A stretch of 64,000 bases of DNA from Neorhizobium galegae bv. orientalis str. HAMBI 540 (lineage in GTDB: Bacteria > Pseudomonadota > Alphaproteobacteria > Rhizobiales > Rhizobiaceae). Positions 33,445 through 42,258 of this stretch are shown here, piece by piece. Position 1 is the first letter of the stretch; each line of letters begins with the position of its first letter. The notes under the pieces were generated by a model. It did not search any database. It had not been told where the DNA came from and worked only from the letters and a program-made list of their open reading frames with translations. The stretch covers positions 744,001 through 808,000 of the forward strand of contig NZ_HG938353.1 of assembly GCF_000731315.1 (NCBI RefSeq), read 5' to 3'. The position numbers were made by a program, and so were the translations under genes.

Positions 33445-34308
33445 TCAGGCGGCGAGCGTCAGGCCGATGCCCCACGGGTCCTTCAGCGACCAGCCTTCGG
33501 CGGTCTTGGTCGTGGCGATTTCCTGGGTTGCGAGCGCCGTCAGCGCCCTGTCGAGCGCCGCTTTGTCGTTGAACCGGACCGTGTAATCCGAAAGCCCGGT
33601 CATATTGTTTTCGCGAGCTTTTGCGCCGCGGCTGTTCCAGATATTGGCGGCGATATGGTGGTGGTAGTCGCCGGTTGCAAAGAAGCTGGCGCCCGGATAC
33701 CGCGCCATCACCTTCAGGCCCAGCACGTCGCGATAGAAGGCGTCTGCCTGCGGAATATCGCCGACCTGCAGATGGATATGACCAACGGCCGTGCCGTCCG
33801 CCATGCCGTCGAAAGACTGCTTCGGAGCGCTGTTGTAGAGTTCCTGCAGGTTCAGGCGTTCCGTCGCCATGGCGATCGTGCCGTCCGGCTGATAGGTCCA
33901 TTCCTGCGGGGTTCGGTCGCGGTAGATCTCGATTCCGTTGCCTTCAGGGTCGGATAGATAGATCGCCTCGCTGACGAGGTGATCGGAGGCACCCTCCAGC
34001 CGGATATTGTTGTCGGCGGAATGTGCCAGCCAGTGGGCTAGCTCCTGCCGGTTTGGCACCAGGAAAGCAGTGTGGAACAGGCCGGCGGCATTGCGCGGCG
34101 CACGGGCAACGTTTTTGCCGGTCGAAAGAGTCAGGAGCGGCTGGCCGTTAACGCCCAGCACTTCGCCGCTCGGGTTCTTTTCGATGACCTTCAGGCCGAT
34201 AATGTTCTGGTAGAAGCCGGAAACCAGGGCCAGGTCGCTGACGACCAGATGCGCGCCGCGTATATGGGCCGGGCGGGTCAGGGCGAAGGGTTGCATGACG
34301 TCGGACAT
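33445..34308 (-). CDS. Two-domain VOC protein (catechol 2,3-dioxygenase-like)
   Basis: A 287-residue protein with two vicinal-oxygen-chelate modules. The first begins IRGAHLVVSDLALVSGFYQNIIGLKV and the second VGHIHLQVGDIPQADAFYRDVLGLKV. Metal-ligand candidates are His in GLFHTAFLV, Glu in GNGIEIYRD, and His in VGHIHLQVG and YHHHIAANIW. This is the CatE/YfiE-type layout. The ribosome site AAAGGA is clear. Substrate unknown. Confidence 0.88.
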   Translation of the reverse strand: MSDVMQPFALTRPAHIRGAHLVVSDLALVSGFYQNIIGLKVIEKNPSGEVLGVNGQPLLTLSTGKNVARAPRNAAGLFHTAFLVPNRQELAHWLAHSADNNIRLEGASDHLVSEAIYLSDPEGNGIEIYRDRTPQEWTYQPDGTIAMATERLNLQELYNSAPKQSFDGMADGTAVGHIHLQVGDIPQADAFYRDVLGLKVMARYPGASFFATGDYHHHIAANIWNSRGAKARENNMTGLSDYTVRFNDKAALDRALTALATQEIATTKTAEGWSLKDPWGIGLTLAA

Positions 34309-34502
34309 ATCGAAATCCTTTCGGGCGCCGGGCGGATCGAAACGCCCTGTTGCATCTTATATGGCCCATGCCCATCGTTCACGATAGGGCGCGAACTGGC
34401 GATGGATCGTCTCCAAATTGTGGACAATGGGCGGGTTTGACCTTGGTCAAGGCGGTTTGGACCATACGAAGCTACAATGGTGAAAAGCAGGAAGGAGATC
34501 GC

Positions 34503-34913
34503 ATGTACAAGAAGATCATCGTCGCGGTGGATGTTTCCGCTCTGGAAAAGGGCGAGCGCATCCTGCGCACTGCGGCGAACCTGCTCGACACGGGCGGCAC
34601 GATCCTGATCGTCAACGTGGTCGAGGATATGCCCGCTTATCTCGTCTCCGAGCTGACCATCGATCTGACAGTTGCGGCCCGTCAGGATGCCGAACGGCAA
34701 CTCGTCGAGCTTCGCGAAAAAGCCGGCATCGAGGCCGATATCGAAATCCGCCAGGGCGCGCCGGCGCGCGAAATCCTGGCCGCTTCGGAAGAGCAGGGCG
34801 CCGATCTGATCATCGTCGCCTCGCATATCCCGGACCTGTCGAACTACCTGATCGGTGCCACTGCCGACCGCGTCGTGCGCCACGCCACATGCTCGGTCCT
34901 CGTCGACCGCTGA
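34503..34913 (+). CDS. Universal stress protein (UspA family)
   Basis: A 136-residue single-domain UspA protein. The strand-helix start MYKKIIVAVDVSALEKGERIL and the ATP-binding motif G-x2-G-x9-G-S/N appear in modified form near the end (SNYLIGATADRVVRHATCSVLV). IIVASHIPD carries H where many proteins have G, so nucleotide binding may differ. AAGGAGA precedes the ATG. The DksA-like gene starts 15 bases downstream, implying one operon. Confidence 0.9.
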   Translation: MYKKIIVAVDVSALEKGERILRTAANLLDTGGTILIVNVVEDMPAYLVSELTIDLTVAARQDAERQLVELREKAGIEADIEIRQGAPAREILAASEEQGADLIIVASHIPDLSNYLIGATADRVVRHATCSVLVDR

Positions 34914-34927
34914 GAAGGAACGGATCC

Positions 34928-35260
34928 ATGGATACGTCAAGATATGGCAGCGTTCTAAGGGCGAGGAAGGCGGAGCTGGAAGGCCGCCTGAGCCGCATCG
35001 AACAGGATTTCGTCACGCCCCGCAATCCTAATGACGACGACCGCGCCGTCGAACGCAACAATGACGAAGTACTGGAAGAACTCGGCGAAACCGGCGAACG
35101 GGAGCTTGCGGCAATCGATGCGGCACTTCACCGCATCGCCGCCGGCACGTTCGGCATCTGCGCCAGATGCGGCCGGTCGATCGCCGAGCAGCGCCTGGAT
35201 GCCGTGCCGCACACGCCCCTTTGCCAGGCCTGCGCCGCCGAGGTGTCGGAGGAAGTTTAA
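34928..35260 (+). CDS. TraR/DksA-like zinc-finger protein
   Basis: A 110-residue protein with an N-terminal coiled coil (RARKAELEGRLSRIEQDF) and a C-terminal zinc finger C-A-R-C ... C-Q-A-C. It is shorter than DksA (151) and nearer the small TraR-like group that acts on RNA polymerase. The GDNA-like tip residues appear as ELGETGERELAAIDAALHRI, the common spacer. Next to uspA, it may be a stress regulator. Confidence 0.88.
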   Translation: MDTSRYGSVLRARKAELEGRLSRIEQDFVTPRNPNDDDRAVERNNDEVLEELGETGERELAAIDAALHRIAAGTFGICARCGRSIAEQRLDAVPHTPLCQACAAEVSEEV

Positions 35261-35346
35261 CGCGGGAAACGGAATGTGAATCCTCCCTCTCTTGCCTTCC
35301 GCCGCGGTCATGCTCATTCTTAAGATCGAGGCAGGCGGAAGGTCGG

Positions 35347-36012
35347 ATGAACGAGTTTTTCAATTTCGGGCGGAAATACGATTTCCACGAGATCGTCGCG
35401 GATGGCATCATCCACGGCGTCGGTATCGTGTTCGCACTGGTCGGCGCCACCGCCCTGATCTTCTATGCGACGGTCTGGTCGAGCCATGGCGAAATCGCCG
35501 CCGCCTGGATCTACGGCCTTGGCCTGATCATCTGCCTGTCGATCTCGTTCACCTACAATATCTGGCCTCACTCGCGCACCAAATGGGTGCTGCGGCGGCT
35601 CGACCATTCGGCGATCTTCATCCTGATCGCGGCGACCTATACGCCTTTCCTGCAGCGCGGTGCGCACGACCCCTGGATATTCGCCATGCTTCTGGCGATC
35701 TGGGCGACCGCGATCTTCGGTATCACGCTGAAATGCCTGTTTCCCGGCCGTTTCGACAAGCTGACGATCCTGCTCTATCTCGCCATGGGCTGGAGCGGCG
35801 TGATGGTGGCGGGGCCGATCTCGCAATATCTGCCGGCCGTCACCGTCTGGCTGATCGTCATCGGCGGCTTCATCTATTCGCTTGGAGTGATCTTCCACGT
35901 CTGGGAACGGCTGCGTTTCCAGAATGCCATCTGGCACGGTTTCGTGGTCGCTGCCGCCGCCGTCCACTACGGTGCGGTGATGACTTGCTTCAGCCTCTCA
36001 GGCGGTTTTTGA
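35347..36012 (+). CDS. Haemolysin III/PAQR family membrane protein
   Basis: A 221-residue seven-helix protein. Conserved sites are HEIVADGIIHGVG in TM1, SFTYNIWPHSRTKWVLRRLDHSAIFILIAATYTPF (split by motif positions), and the final HVWERLRFQNAIWHGFVVAAAAVHY, with histidines expected to bind zinc. Family members in bacteria have no settled role. The start at 35347 is preferred over longer frames because the fold begins there. Confidence 0.9.
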   Translation: MNEFFNFGRKYDFHEIVADGIIHGVGIVFALVGATALIFYATVWSSHGEIAAAWIYGLGLIICLSISFTYNIWPHSRTKWVLRRLDHSAIFILIAATYTPFLQRGAHDPWIFAMLLAIWATAIFGITLKCLFPGRFDKLTILLYLAMGWSGVMVAGPISQYLPAVTVWLIVIGGFIYSLGVIFHVWERLRFQNAIWHGFVVAAAAVHYGAVMTCFSLSGGF

Positions 36013-36171
36013 TCCGAGGTTCGGTTTATCGCGGTCAACCGATTAGCTTCAGGCTCGCCCCTCCCTCATCAATTCCATTGAAGTTATCAAAAGAGCAGAC
36101 CAGCAAATCTGGACTCGCTATTCTGTCGTCTGATATAGTGGACAAACGAGTATCATGATGGACGAAATTTG

Positions 36172-36675
36172 ATGACCCAACCACTTATCCGCGACGCTAC
36201 CGAAGCCGATCTCCCGACCGTCATGGAGATCTACAACGACGCCGTCGCCAATACGACGGCGATCTGGAACGAGGTCCTCGTCGACCTCCAGAACCGCAAG
36301 GAATGGTTCGCCGCCCGCAAGGCGCGCGGCTTTCCGGTCCTGGTCGCGAATGTCGGCGGCAAGGTCGCCGGTTACGCTTCCTACGGCGACTGGCGCGCCT
36401 TCGACGGTTTCCGCCACACGGTCGAGCATTCCGTCTACGTCCACCGCGATTTCCGCGGCGCCGGCATCGGCCGGCTGCTGATGCGGGACCTGATAACCCG
36501 CGCCGCCGAGAACGGCATCCACGTCATGGTCGCCTGCATCGAGGCCGGAAACACCGCCTCCATCGGCCTTCACGAAAGACTCGGCTTCCGCACTGCCGGC
36601 ACGTTTTCCGAAGTCGGCACCAAGTTCGGCCGCTGGCTGGATCTGACCTGCATGGAGTTGAAGGTCACGGGGTGA
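36172..36675 (+). CDS. GNAT acetyltransferase, PAT/MddA-like
   Basis: A 167-residue enzyme similar to phosphinothricin and methionine-sulfoximine acetyltransferases: IRDATEADLPTVMEIYNDAVANTTAIWNE, ASYGDWRAFDGFRHTVEHSVYVHRDFRGAGIG (acetyl-CoA loop at R-G-A-G-I-G), and ASIGLHERLGFRTAGTFSEVG. Physiological substrates are often methionine sulfone or sulfoximine. ATG at 36172 is preferred to TTG at 36169. Confidence 0.9.
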   Translation: MTQPLIRDATEADLPTVMEIYNDAVANTTAIWNEVLVDLQNRKEWFAARKARGFPVLVANVGGKVAGYASYGDWRAFDGFRHTVEHSVYVHRDFRGAGIGRLLMRDLITRAAENGIHVMVACIEAGNTASIGLHERLGFRTAGTFSEVGTKFGRWLDLTCMELKVTG

Positions 36676-36725
36676 CGTTGATAATAGTTATTGGTTTTGG
36701 TATTCTTCGATGAACGGAGAAGACC

Positions 36726-36989
36726 ATGGCAAGCAGCGCAAATCTTGGACAGCATCTCGAAAGCTACGTCGACGAACTGGTGAAGTCCGGCCGCTACAAC
36801 TCCCGTAGCGAGGTCCTGCGTGAAGGCGTGCGGCTGGTCGAGGAGCGCGAGAAACGTCTTATGGTGTTGGACGCTGCGTTGGCGCGGGGTCTGGCAGATG
36901 TCGAAGCGGGGCGCTTCAAGCCCATTGAAGAGGTTGCTGCTCGCTTGAAGGCTAAATATGCCGCGATGGCGAAAGACGGCGGCAAGTGA
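36726..36989 (+). CDS. parD: ParD-type antitoxin
   Basis: An 87-residue ribbon-helix-helix antitoxin: SSANLGQHLESYVDELVKSGRYNSRSEVLREGVRLVEERE holds the DNA-binding strand and the two helices. The C-terminal ADVEAGRFKPIEEVAARLKAKY wraps the toxin. GGAGAAG precedes the ATG. It is distinct in sequence from the ParD-like protein at 13284-13568. Confidence 0.92.
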   Translation: MASSANLGQHLESYVDELVKSGRYNSRSEVLREGVRLVEEREKRLMVLDAALARGLADVEAGRFKPIEEVAARLKAKYAAMAKDGGK

Positions 36990-37285
36990 TCGTTGTCATC
37001 ACGTCCGAGGCCGAAGAGGACTTCGAGCGCATCGGTGATTATATTGCTCAGTTCAATCCTTCACGGGCGGAAAGCTTTGTCGAGGAACTGCTCTTGCGGT
37101 GCCAGAGTCTGGCGAGGATGCCACTCCGATTTCCGCTTCTTTCTCGGTTGCAACACGCCGATATACGCCGCGTTCCCCACGGGAACTACGTGATTTATTA
37201 TCGTGTCGATGATGCCAATGTCTACGTTCTCAATATCCTCAACGCCGCCCAGGATTACGAAGCCGTCCTCTTCCCGGACGACTGA
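36986..37285 (+). CDS. parE: ParE-type toxin
   Basis: A 99-residue ParE toxin: ITSEAEEDFERIGDYIAQFNPSRAESFVEEL, LARMPLRFPLL, ADIRRVPHGNYVIYYRVDDANVYVLNILNAAQDY. The last segment matches the conserved end of gyrase-poisoning ParE proteins. GTG start, overlapping parD by four bases. Confidence 0.92.
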   Translation: MIVVITSEAEEDFERIGDYIAQFNPSRAESFVEELLLRCQSLARMPLRFPLLSRLQHADIRRVPHGNYVIYYRVDDANVYVLNILNAAQDYEAVLFPDD

Positions 37286-37289
37286 CCCC

Positions 37290-37922
37290 TCAGCTCCGCT
37301 GCAACGCCAGATGCGCGCCGAGCCCGACGAGCAGCGCCCCTCCGGCCCGTTGCATCAGCCGCTGCGCTCCGCTCGAGCGTTTCAGCCGGGTGATCACAGC
37401 GCCGGCGAGGAAGACGCAGACGATATCGGCGGACGAGAACATCAGGTTGACGATCGTGCCGAGGATCGCGAACTGCAGCCAGATGGGGAAGGCGGCCGAG
37501 GCGTCGATGAACTGCGGCAGGAAGGCAAGGAAGAAGATCGCCGTCTTCGGGTTCAGCACCTCCACGGTGATGCTTTCGAAAAACGCCCGCCGGCCGGATT
37601 TCTCCGCAATCTCCGGAAGTTCGGCATCGCCCGCCGCCTTGGCGCGGAACAGCGAGATGCCGAGCCAGACGAGATAGGCCGCCCCGCCAAGCTTCACCGC
37701 CATGTAAAGCATCGGAACAGCGTGAAAGAGCACCGAAAGCCCCGCGGCGGCGGTGAACACATGCGCATAACCGCCGATATGGATGCCGAGCGAGGCCATC
37801 AGGCCCGACCACCGCCCGCGCGCCAGCGTCTGGGCCGCGGCATAAAGCATGGCCGGCCCGGGAATATAAGCGAACACCGCCGTTGTGGCGAGGAAGGCGA
37901 GAAACAGCTCGGTCGAGGGCAT
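37290..37922 (-). CDS. LysE/RhtB family translocator
   Basis: A 210-residue six-helix exporter: FAYIPGPAMLYAAAQTLARGR, GGYAHVFTAAAGLSVL, and SITVEVLNPKTAIFFLAFLPQF with the N-P-K motif. The start at 37922 follows AAGGAAC on the minus strand. It lies five bases from the convergent ParE stop and is divergent from the EamA gene at 38099. Confidence 0.9.
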   Translation of the reverse strand: MPSTELFLAFLATTAVFAYIPGPAMLYAAAQTLARGRWSGLMASLGIHIGGYAHVFTAAAGLSVLFHAVPMLYMAVKLGGAAYLVWLGISLFRAKAAGDAELPEIAEKSGRRAFFESITVEVLNPKTAIFFLAFLPQFIDASAAFPIWLQFAILGTIVNLMFSSADIVCVFLAGAVITRLKRSSGAQRLMQRAGGALLVGLGAHLALQRS

Positions 37923-38098
37923 ATCTTGTTCCTTGAATGAACCCGCATCATTGCAACAGGCAGCGGCGGGCTGCAAGAGCGCCCGGCGCAGCCGATCAGG
38001 CAGCGCAGCGTCGAAACAGTTCGATCGGCACCGAAGCATCCGCCCGTCGTCTTGACCTAGAACACCCGCATCGAAATGCGAACAGGCCAGGCGAGATC

Positions 38099-39001
38099 AT
38101 GCCGAACACACCGAATTTGACGAAAGAACTGGCGCTGCTTCTGGCGCTCTCCACGCTCTGGGGCGCCTCCTACACGTTCATCAAGATCGGCGTCGGGACC
38201 ATCCCACCGGTCACGCTGATTGCGCTGCGGACGCTGATCGCCGGAGCGGTGCTGCTCGCCGTGATCCGCTGGCGCGGCCTGAAGCTGCCGCGCGACGGGG
38301 GCACTTGGGCGCGCTTCCTATTCCAGGCCTGCCTGAACAGCGCCATTCCCTTCACGCTGATCGCCTGGGCGGAACAATCGACCGAAGCCGGGCTTGCGGC
38401 GATCCTCAATTCCACCACGCCGATCTTCGCCTTCCTGATCACGGCGTTGATCACCCGCCACGAGCCGGTGACGGTGCGAAAACTGTTCGGCGTCGGCGCG
38501 GGGCTGGTCGGCATCTGCATGGTGATCGGCGTCGAAGCGCTGTCGGGGCTCGGCGAGAGACTGATGCCGCAGCTGGCGATCGTACTGGCGACGGTGTGTT
38601 ATGCTGGAGCGGCGATCTTCGGCAAGAACTTCAAGGGTCTCGACCCGATCATGCCGGCGGCCGGCTCGCTCGTCTGCGGCGCCGCGCTGCTGGTCCCGGC
38701 AAGCCTGATCGTCGACAAGCCCTGGACGCTCTCACCCTCGCTGGACTCGATCCTCGCGCTGGTGGCGCTCTCGGTCTTTTCGACGGCGCTCGCCTTCGTC
38801 ATCTATTTCAGGCTGATGCAGACGCTCGGCTCGGTTGGTGCGACCTCGCAGGCCTATCTGCGCGTGCCCGTCGGGGTGGCGATCGGCGTCGTTTTCCTCG
38901 GCGAAAGCCTGCATCCGGGCGCATGGGCCTGCCTCGTCTGCGTCGTCGCAGGAGTTGCCGCCATGACCTTGCCGGCACGTCGAAAGCTCGCTTCCGTCTG
39001 A
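38099..39001 (+). CDS. EamA/DMT family transporter
   Basis: A 300-residue protein with ten predicted helices as two EamA repeats. The first is ELALLLALSTLWGASYTFIKIGVG and the second begins near AIVLATVCYAGAAIFGKNFK. The family exports metabolites or amino acids. It converges on the MarR gene, whose own divergent partner is another EamA protein. Confidence 0.9.
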   Translation: MPNTPNLTKELALLLALSTLWGASYTFIKIGVGTIPPVTLIALRTLIAGAVLLAVIRWRGLKLPRDGGTWARFLFQACLNSAIPFTLIAWAEQSTEAGLAAILNSTTPIFAFLITALITRHEPVTVRKLFGVGAGLVGICMVIGVEALSGLGERLMPQLAIVLATVCYAGAAIFGKNFKGLDPIMPAAGSLVCGAALLVPASLIVDKPWTLSPSLDSILALVALSVFSTALAFVIYFRLMQTLGSVGATSQAYLRVPVGVAIGVVFLGESLHPGAWACLVCVVAGVAAMTLPARRKLASV

Positions 39002-39014
39002 TCTTCGCTGGCGG

Positions 39015-39560
39015 TCAATCCTCCGCCGGCTCCGGCGGTCCCTGTCGTGAAAGATGGGCCTCGACGGCAAGGTTCAGTTCCCGCAGCAGGCCTGCAAGCT
39101 GTGCCTTCTTCTCCGGATCGAAACCCGCGATCGCCTCCGCCTCGCTCGCCATGTCCTGCCGGAATGCGGCCGCCGCTCTGTCGATGCCCTCGTCAGTCAA
39201 CTGCACGGAAAGGCTTCGGCCGTCGCGGTCGGATGGGACGCGCTTGATCAGGCCGGCTTTTTCCAGCCGGCCGAGCCGGTGGGTGAGGCTGCCGGAGGCG
39301 ATCATCAGCGACCGGTAGAGCTCCGTCGGCGTCAGCCGATGGGGTGGCCCGGAGCGCAGCAGCGTTCCGATGACATCGAACTCTCCGCGGTCCAGCTGGA
39401 ATGATGCGAATGTCGCCTCGATCGACGGCGTGACCAGCCGCGACAGGCGGTAGACGCGGCCGAGAATATCCATCGGTCCCGTATCGAGATCAGGCAATTG
39501 TTTCGCCCACTGGGCCCGCGCCCGGTCGATGTGATCCTGCGTTTTTCTCGCTTCCGCCAT
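39015..39560 (-). CDS. MarR family regulator
   Basis: A 181-residue winged-helix protein: SFQLDRGEFDVIGTLLRSGPPHRLTPTELYRSLMIASGSLTHRLGRLEKAGLIKRVPSDRDGRSLSVQLTDEG in family order. It fits the HpcR/EmrR-like MarR branch. GGAGAAT precedes the ATG at 39560. Two identical operator-like palindromes lie in the gap toward the divergent EamA gene, so it likely represses both. Confidence 0.92.
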   Translation of the reverse strand: MAEARKTQDHIDRARAQWAKQLPDLDTGPMDILGRVYRLSRLVTPSIEATFASFQLDRGEFDVIGTLLRSGPPHRLTPTELYRSLMIASGSLTHRLGRLEKAGLIKRVPSDRDGRSLSVQLTDEGIDRAAAAFRQDMASEAEAIAGFDPEKKAQLAGLLRELNLAVEAHLSRQGPPEPAED

Positions 39561-39585
39561 TGCGATTCTCCGTCTCGATGAAACT

Positions 39586-39632
39586 ATCTTGACATGAAGA
39601 TAAATTGAGAGCAAATATCTTCACATGAAGAT
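39586..39632 (+). promoter_or_regulatory. Two MarR operator candidates
   Basis: ATCTTGACATGAAGAT (39586-39601) and ATCTTCACATGAAGAT (39617-39632) are near-palindromes 31 bases apart, about three helical turns, between the divergent marR-like and EamA genes. The ATCTT-N6-AAGAT form is common for alphaproteobacterial MarR proteins. Confidence 0.75.
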
Positions 39633-39652
39633 AAATAGGTGAGGAGCCGACC

Positions 39653-40615
39653 ATGCCTTCGATCGCCGCAAGGAAGTCCTTTGAAATTCCACTGATCGTG
39701 CAGATGCTTGCCTGTTCCTTCCTGTGGGGAGGCGCTTTCATTCTCCTGAAGCTGGCGGGCACCGCGCTCTCTCCGCTCGCCCTGACGGCGGTGAGGGGGC
39801 TGATGGGCGGCAGCCTGATTGCCATCTGGATGATCGTCTCCGGCCACAACATTCTCCCGCGCGGACGGGAAATGCGCGACTGGGTCGTCCTCGGTTTCCT
39901 GCAGGGCGTCGTGCCGAACAGCCTGACGGCCTACGCGCTGACGGAAATTTCGGCGGGCCTGACATCGATGATCCAGGCCTCCACGCCGCTTGTCGTCGCG
40001 GTTCTGGCGCAGGCGCTGTTTGCGAGCGAGCGGCTGACACCGAAAGTGGCGCTCGGGCTTGCAACCGGCTTCGGCGGCATGGTCCTGCTGATCGGCCCGG
40101 CGGCGCTCGGTGCCGACAACGTCAGCCTTCGCGGCGTCGGCGCCGTGGCCATCGTCGCGGTCAGCTATGCGCTCGGCAATCTTTATGTGCGCGGTATTCC
40201 AGGTGCTCAGCCGGTCCGGCTGGCGCTGGGACAGCAGCTGTTCTCCGGCCTGCCGACCTTCGCGGTGATGATCTATCTCGGCGGTCTTTCGGCCTTCTCT
40301 CCGGCACTCGACAACCTGCCGTTGCTTCTCGTCCTTGGCGTATTCGGAACGGCCCTGCCGATCGTTCTCTACATGAACATCCTCAAGAAGGCGGGCCCGA
40401 CGATCGGTTCGATGAACGGCTATTTCCTGCCGCCCTGGACGATTGTCCTCGGTTTTGTCCTGCTGGGCGAACCCGTCAGCCTGAGAGAGATCATCGCCAC
40501 TGCGATCGTGCTTGCCGGTGTTGCGATCGTGTCGCTGAAGTCGGAAGTTCTGTTGATGGCCTGCCGCAGGCTGGCTGCCATGCTTCGCCCGCGGCGCAGC
40601 GGCAAGGTCGCCTGA
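39653..40615 (+). CDS. EamA/DMT family transporter (MarR-linked)
   Basis: A 320-residue ten-helix protein with two EamA repeats, starting FEIPLIVQMLACSFLWGGAFILLKLAG. GTGAGGAG is its ribosome site, and the operator pair lies 20 bases upstream of the start. Likely a MarR-regulated efflux pump; substrate unknown. The C-terminus is basic (CRRLAAMLRPRRSGK). Confidence 0.9.
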   Translation: MPSIAARKSFEIPLIVQMLACSFLWGGAFILLKLAGTALSPLALTAVRGLMGGSLIAIWMIVSGHNILPRGREMRDWVVLGFLQGVVPNSLTAYALTEISAGLTSMIQASTPLVVAVLAQALFASERLTPKVALGLATGFGGMVLLIGPAALGADNVSLRGVGAVAIVAVSYALGNLYVRGIPGAQPVRLALGQQLFSGLPTFAVMIYLGGLSAFSPALDNLPLLLVLGVFGTALPIVLYMNILKKAGPTIGSMNGYFLPPWTIVLGFVLLGEPVSLREIIATAIVLAGVAIVSLKSEVLLMACRRLAAMLRPRRSGKVA

Positions 40616-40640
40616 ACCGGCAGCCTGAGCCGGAAGGTCG

Positions 40641-40670
40641 AAGAAAGGCCCGGCAGTCCGGGCCTTTCTT
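40641..40670. terminator. Bidirectional Rho-independent terminator
   Basis: AAGAAAGGCCCGG (40641-40653) and CCGGGCCTTTCTT (40658-40670) form a perfect 13-bp stem with a CAGT loop. It separates the convergent EamA and TetR genes and reaches the TetR stop codon. Confidence 0.9.
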
Positions 40671-41235
40671 ATTGTCCGGGCAGCACCGCTGCGACAAACG
40701 CTTCCAGGTTCCGGCGCACATGCGCGTCGATCGGCCCCTTGGGGTTGAACCCCCACCAGAGAAGACAACCCTGCCACTGCGAGGCCATCAGCATGCCGAT
40801 ATTGTCCGGCGCGCCCGGCGTTGCTGCAAAACAGGCGGTGATCGCGGCGGACAGAACCTCGCCCCAGGCAAAGCCCCGGGCGCGCAGGCGAGAATCGCGA
40901 AAATCCTCCCGCAGCATCAGCAGGCCCTCGGCATAGGCTTCGATGCCCCCATAGTCTCCGGAAATCGCAACGAGAATGTCCACGGCACCTTGAGGCGTCT
41001 TCGGCGCGGTGGCGATCGCCGCCTCTGTCCTGGCGTCGAGATCGTCCCAGGCAAACAGCAGCGCGGCGCGGGCAAGTTCTTCCTTGTTCTTGAAACGCTG
41101 CACGAGCGTCGAGCCGGAAAGGCCGCAGGCGGTCGCGAGCGAGGCGAAGGTCAGCGCCTCCGGGCCTTTTTCGTGCATCACCTTCAGCGCCGCCGCCAGC
41201 ACCTCGCTGTCCGGCATGGTTTTTGGTCGCGCCAT
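40669..41235 (-). CDS. TetR family regulator
   Basis: A 188-residue regulator with an N-terminal TetR helix-turn-helix (LTFASLATACGLSGSTLVQRFKNKEELARAALLFAW) and a ligand domain ending in WQGCLLWWGFNPKGPIDAHVRRNLEAFV. The start at 41235 has AGAGGC upstream. It is divergent from the short-chain dehydrogenase gene. Confidence 0.9.
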   Translation of the reverse strand: MARPKTMPDSEVLAAALKVMHEKGPEALTFASLATACGLSGSTLVQRFKNKEELARAALLFAWDDLDARTEAAIATAPKTPQGAVDILVAISGDYGGIEAYAEGLLMLREDFRDSRLRARGFAWGEVLSAAITACFAATPGAPDNIGMLMASQWQGCLLWWGFNPKGPIDAHVRRNLEAFVAAVLPGQ

Positions 41236-41250
41236 CTTGCCTCTCGCATT

Positions 41251-41270
41251 ATAAACGAATAAACGTTTAT
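41251..41270. promoter_or_regulatory. TetR operator candidate
   Basis: The palindrome ATAAACGTTTAT (41259-41270) is preceded by ATAAACG (41251-41257), giving overlapping dyads between the TetR and dehydrogenase genes. Confidence 0.5.
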
Positions 41271-41331
41271 ATATTGTCTCGATTTGGAAAGCCAGTTCTA
41301 ACCATACCGAACCGGAAGGGAAGGAGCCGTC

Positions 41332-42258
41332 ATGTCGCACGTGTACAAAAAGCCGCTGGAGGGGAAAATCGCGCTGGTGGCAGGCGCCACGCGGGGTGCC
41401 GGGCGGGGTATCGCGGTCGAGCTCGGGGCGGCCGGTGCAACTGTTTATGTCACCGGCCGAACGACGCGGCAGAAACAGTCGGAATACCGCCGGCCGGAAA
41501 CGATCGAGGACACTGCCGACCTGGTGACGCAAGCCGGCGGCACCGGCATTGCGGTGCCGCTCGATCACCTCGTCCCGGAGGATGTCGCAGCGCTCGTCGA
41601 GCGCATCCGCCGTGAGCAGGGGAGGCTCGATATCCTGGTCAACGACATCTGGGGCGGCGAACATCTGTTCGAATGGGACAAGCCGGTCTGGGAGCACGAC
41701 CTTGAAAAGGGCCTGCGCATGCTGCGGCTGGCGATCGACACCCATCTGATCACCGCCCATCACGCGCTGAAGCTGATGATCGAAAAGCCGGGCGGCCTGC
41801 TGGTCGAGGTCACCGACGGCACCGCCGAATACAATGCCGAACACTACCGCCTCTCGCCTTTCTACGATCTTGCCAAGACGGCGGTGACGCGCATGGCCTG
41901 GGCGCATGGCAAGGACCTCAAGAAGGTGGGCAGCACCTCCGTGTCGATCACGCCGGGCTGGCTGCGCTCCGAGATGATGCTGGATATCTACGAGGTGACC
42001 GAGGAGAACTGGCGGGATGCGCTTATCGCCCAGCCGCATTTCTGCATTTCCGAAACCCCGCGCTTCATCGGCCGGGCGGTGGCAGCGCTTGCCGCCGATC
42101 CGGACCGGGCGCGCTGGAACGGCCAGTCGCTGTCGAGCGGCGGCCTTGCCAAGGTCTATGAGTTCAACGATGTCGATGGCTCGCGGCCGGATTGCTGGCG
42201 CTACATGAAAGAGGTTCAGGAGCCCGGCAAGCCGGCCGACGCCACCGGTTATCGCTGA
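41332..42258 (+). CDS. Short-chain dehydrogenase/reductase
   Basis: A 308-residue SDR. The cofactor motif is VAGATRGAGRGIAVELG, and the catalytic Tyr-x3-Lys is in SPFYDLAKTAV; the NDIWGGEHLFEWDKPVWEHD segment is characteristic of an uncharacterised SDR branch with a long substrate loop. GEVT-type ending region SGGLAKVYEF. It is probably controlled by the divergent TetR protein. AAGGAG precedes the ATG. Confidence 0.9.
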   Translation: MSHVYKKPLEGKIALVAGATRGAGRGIAVELGAAGATVYVTGRTTRQKQSEYRRPETIEDTADLVTQAGGTGIAVPLDHLVPEDVAALVERIRREQGRLDILVNDIWGGEHLFEWDKPVWEHDLEKGLRMLRLAIDTHLITAHHALKLMIEKPGGLLVEVTDGTAEYNAEHYRLSPFYDLAKTAVTRMAWAHGKDLKKVGSTSVSITPGWLRSEMMLDIYEVTEENWRDALIAQPHFCISETPRFIGRAVAALAADPDRARWNGQSLSSGGLAKVYEFNDVDGSRPDCWRYMKEVQEPGKPADATGYR

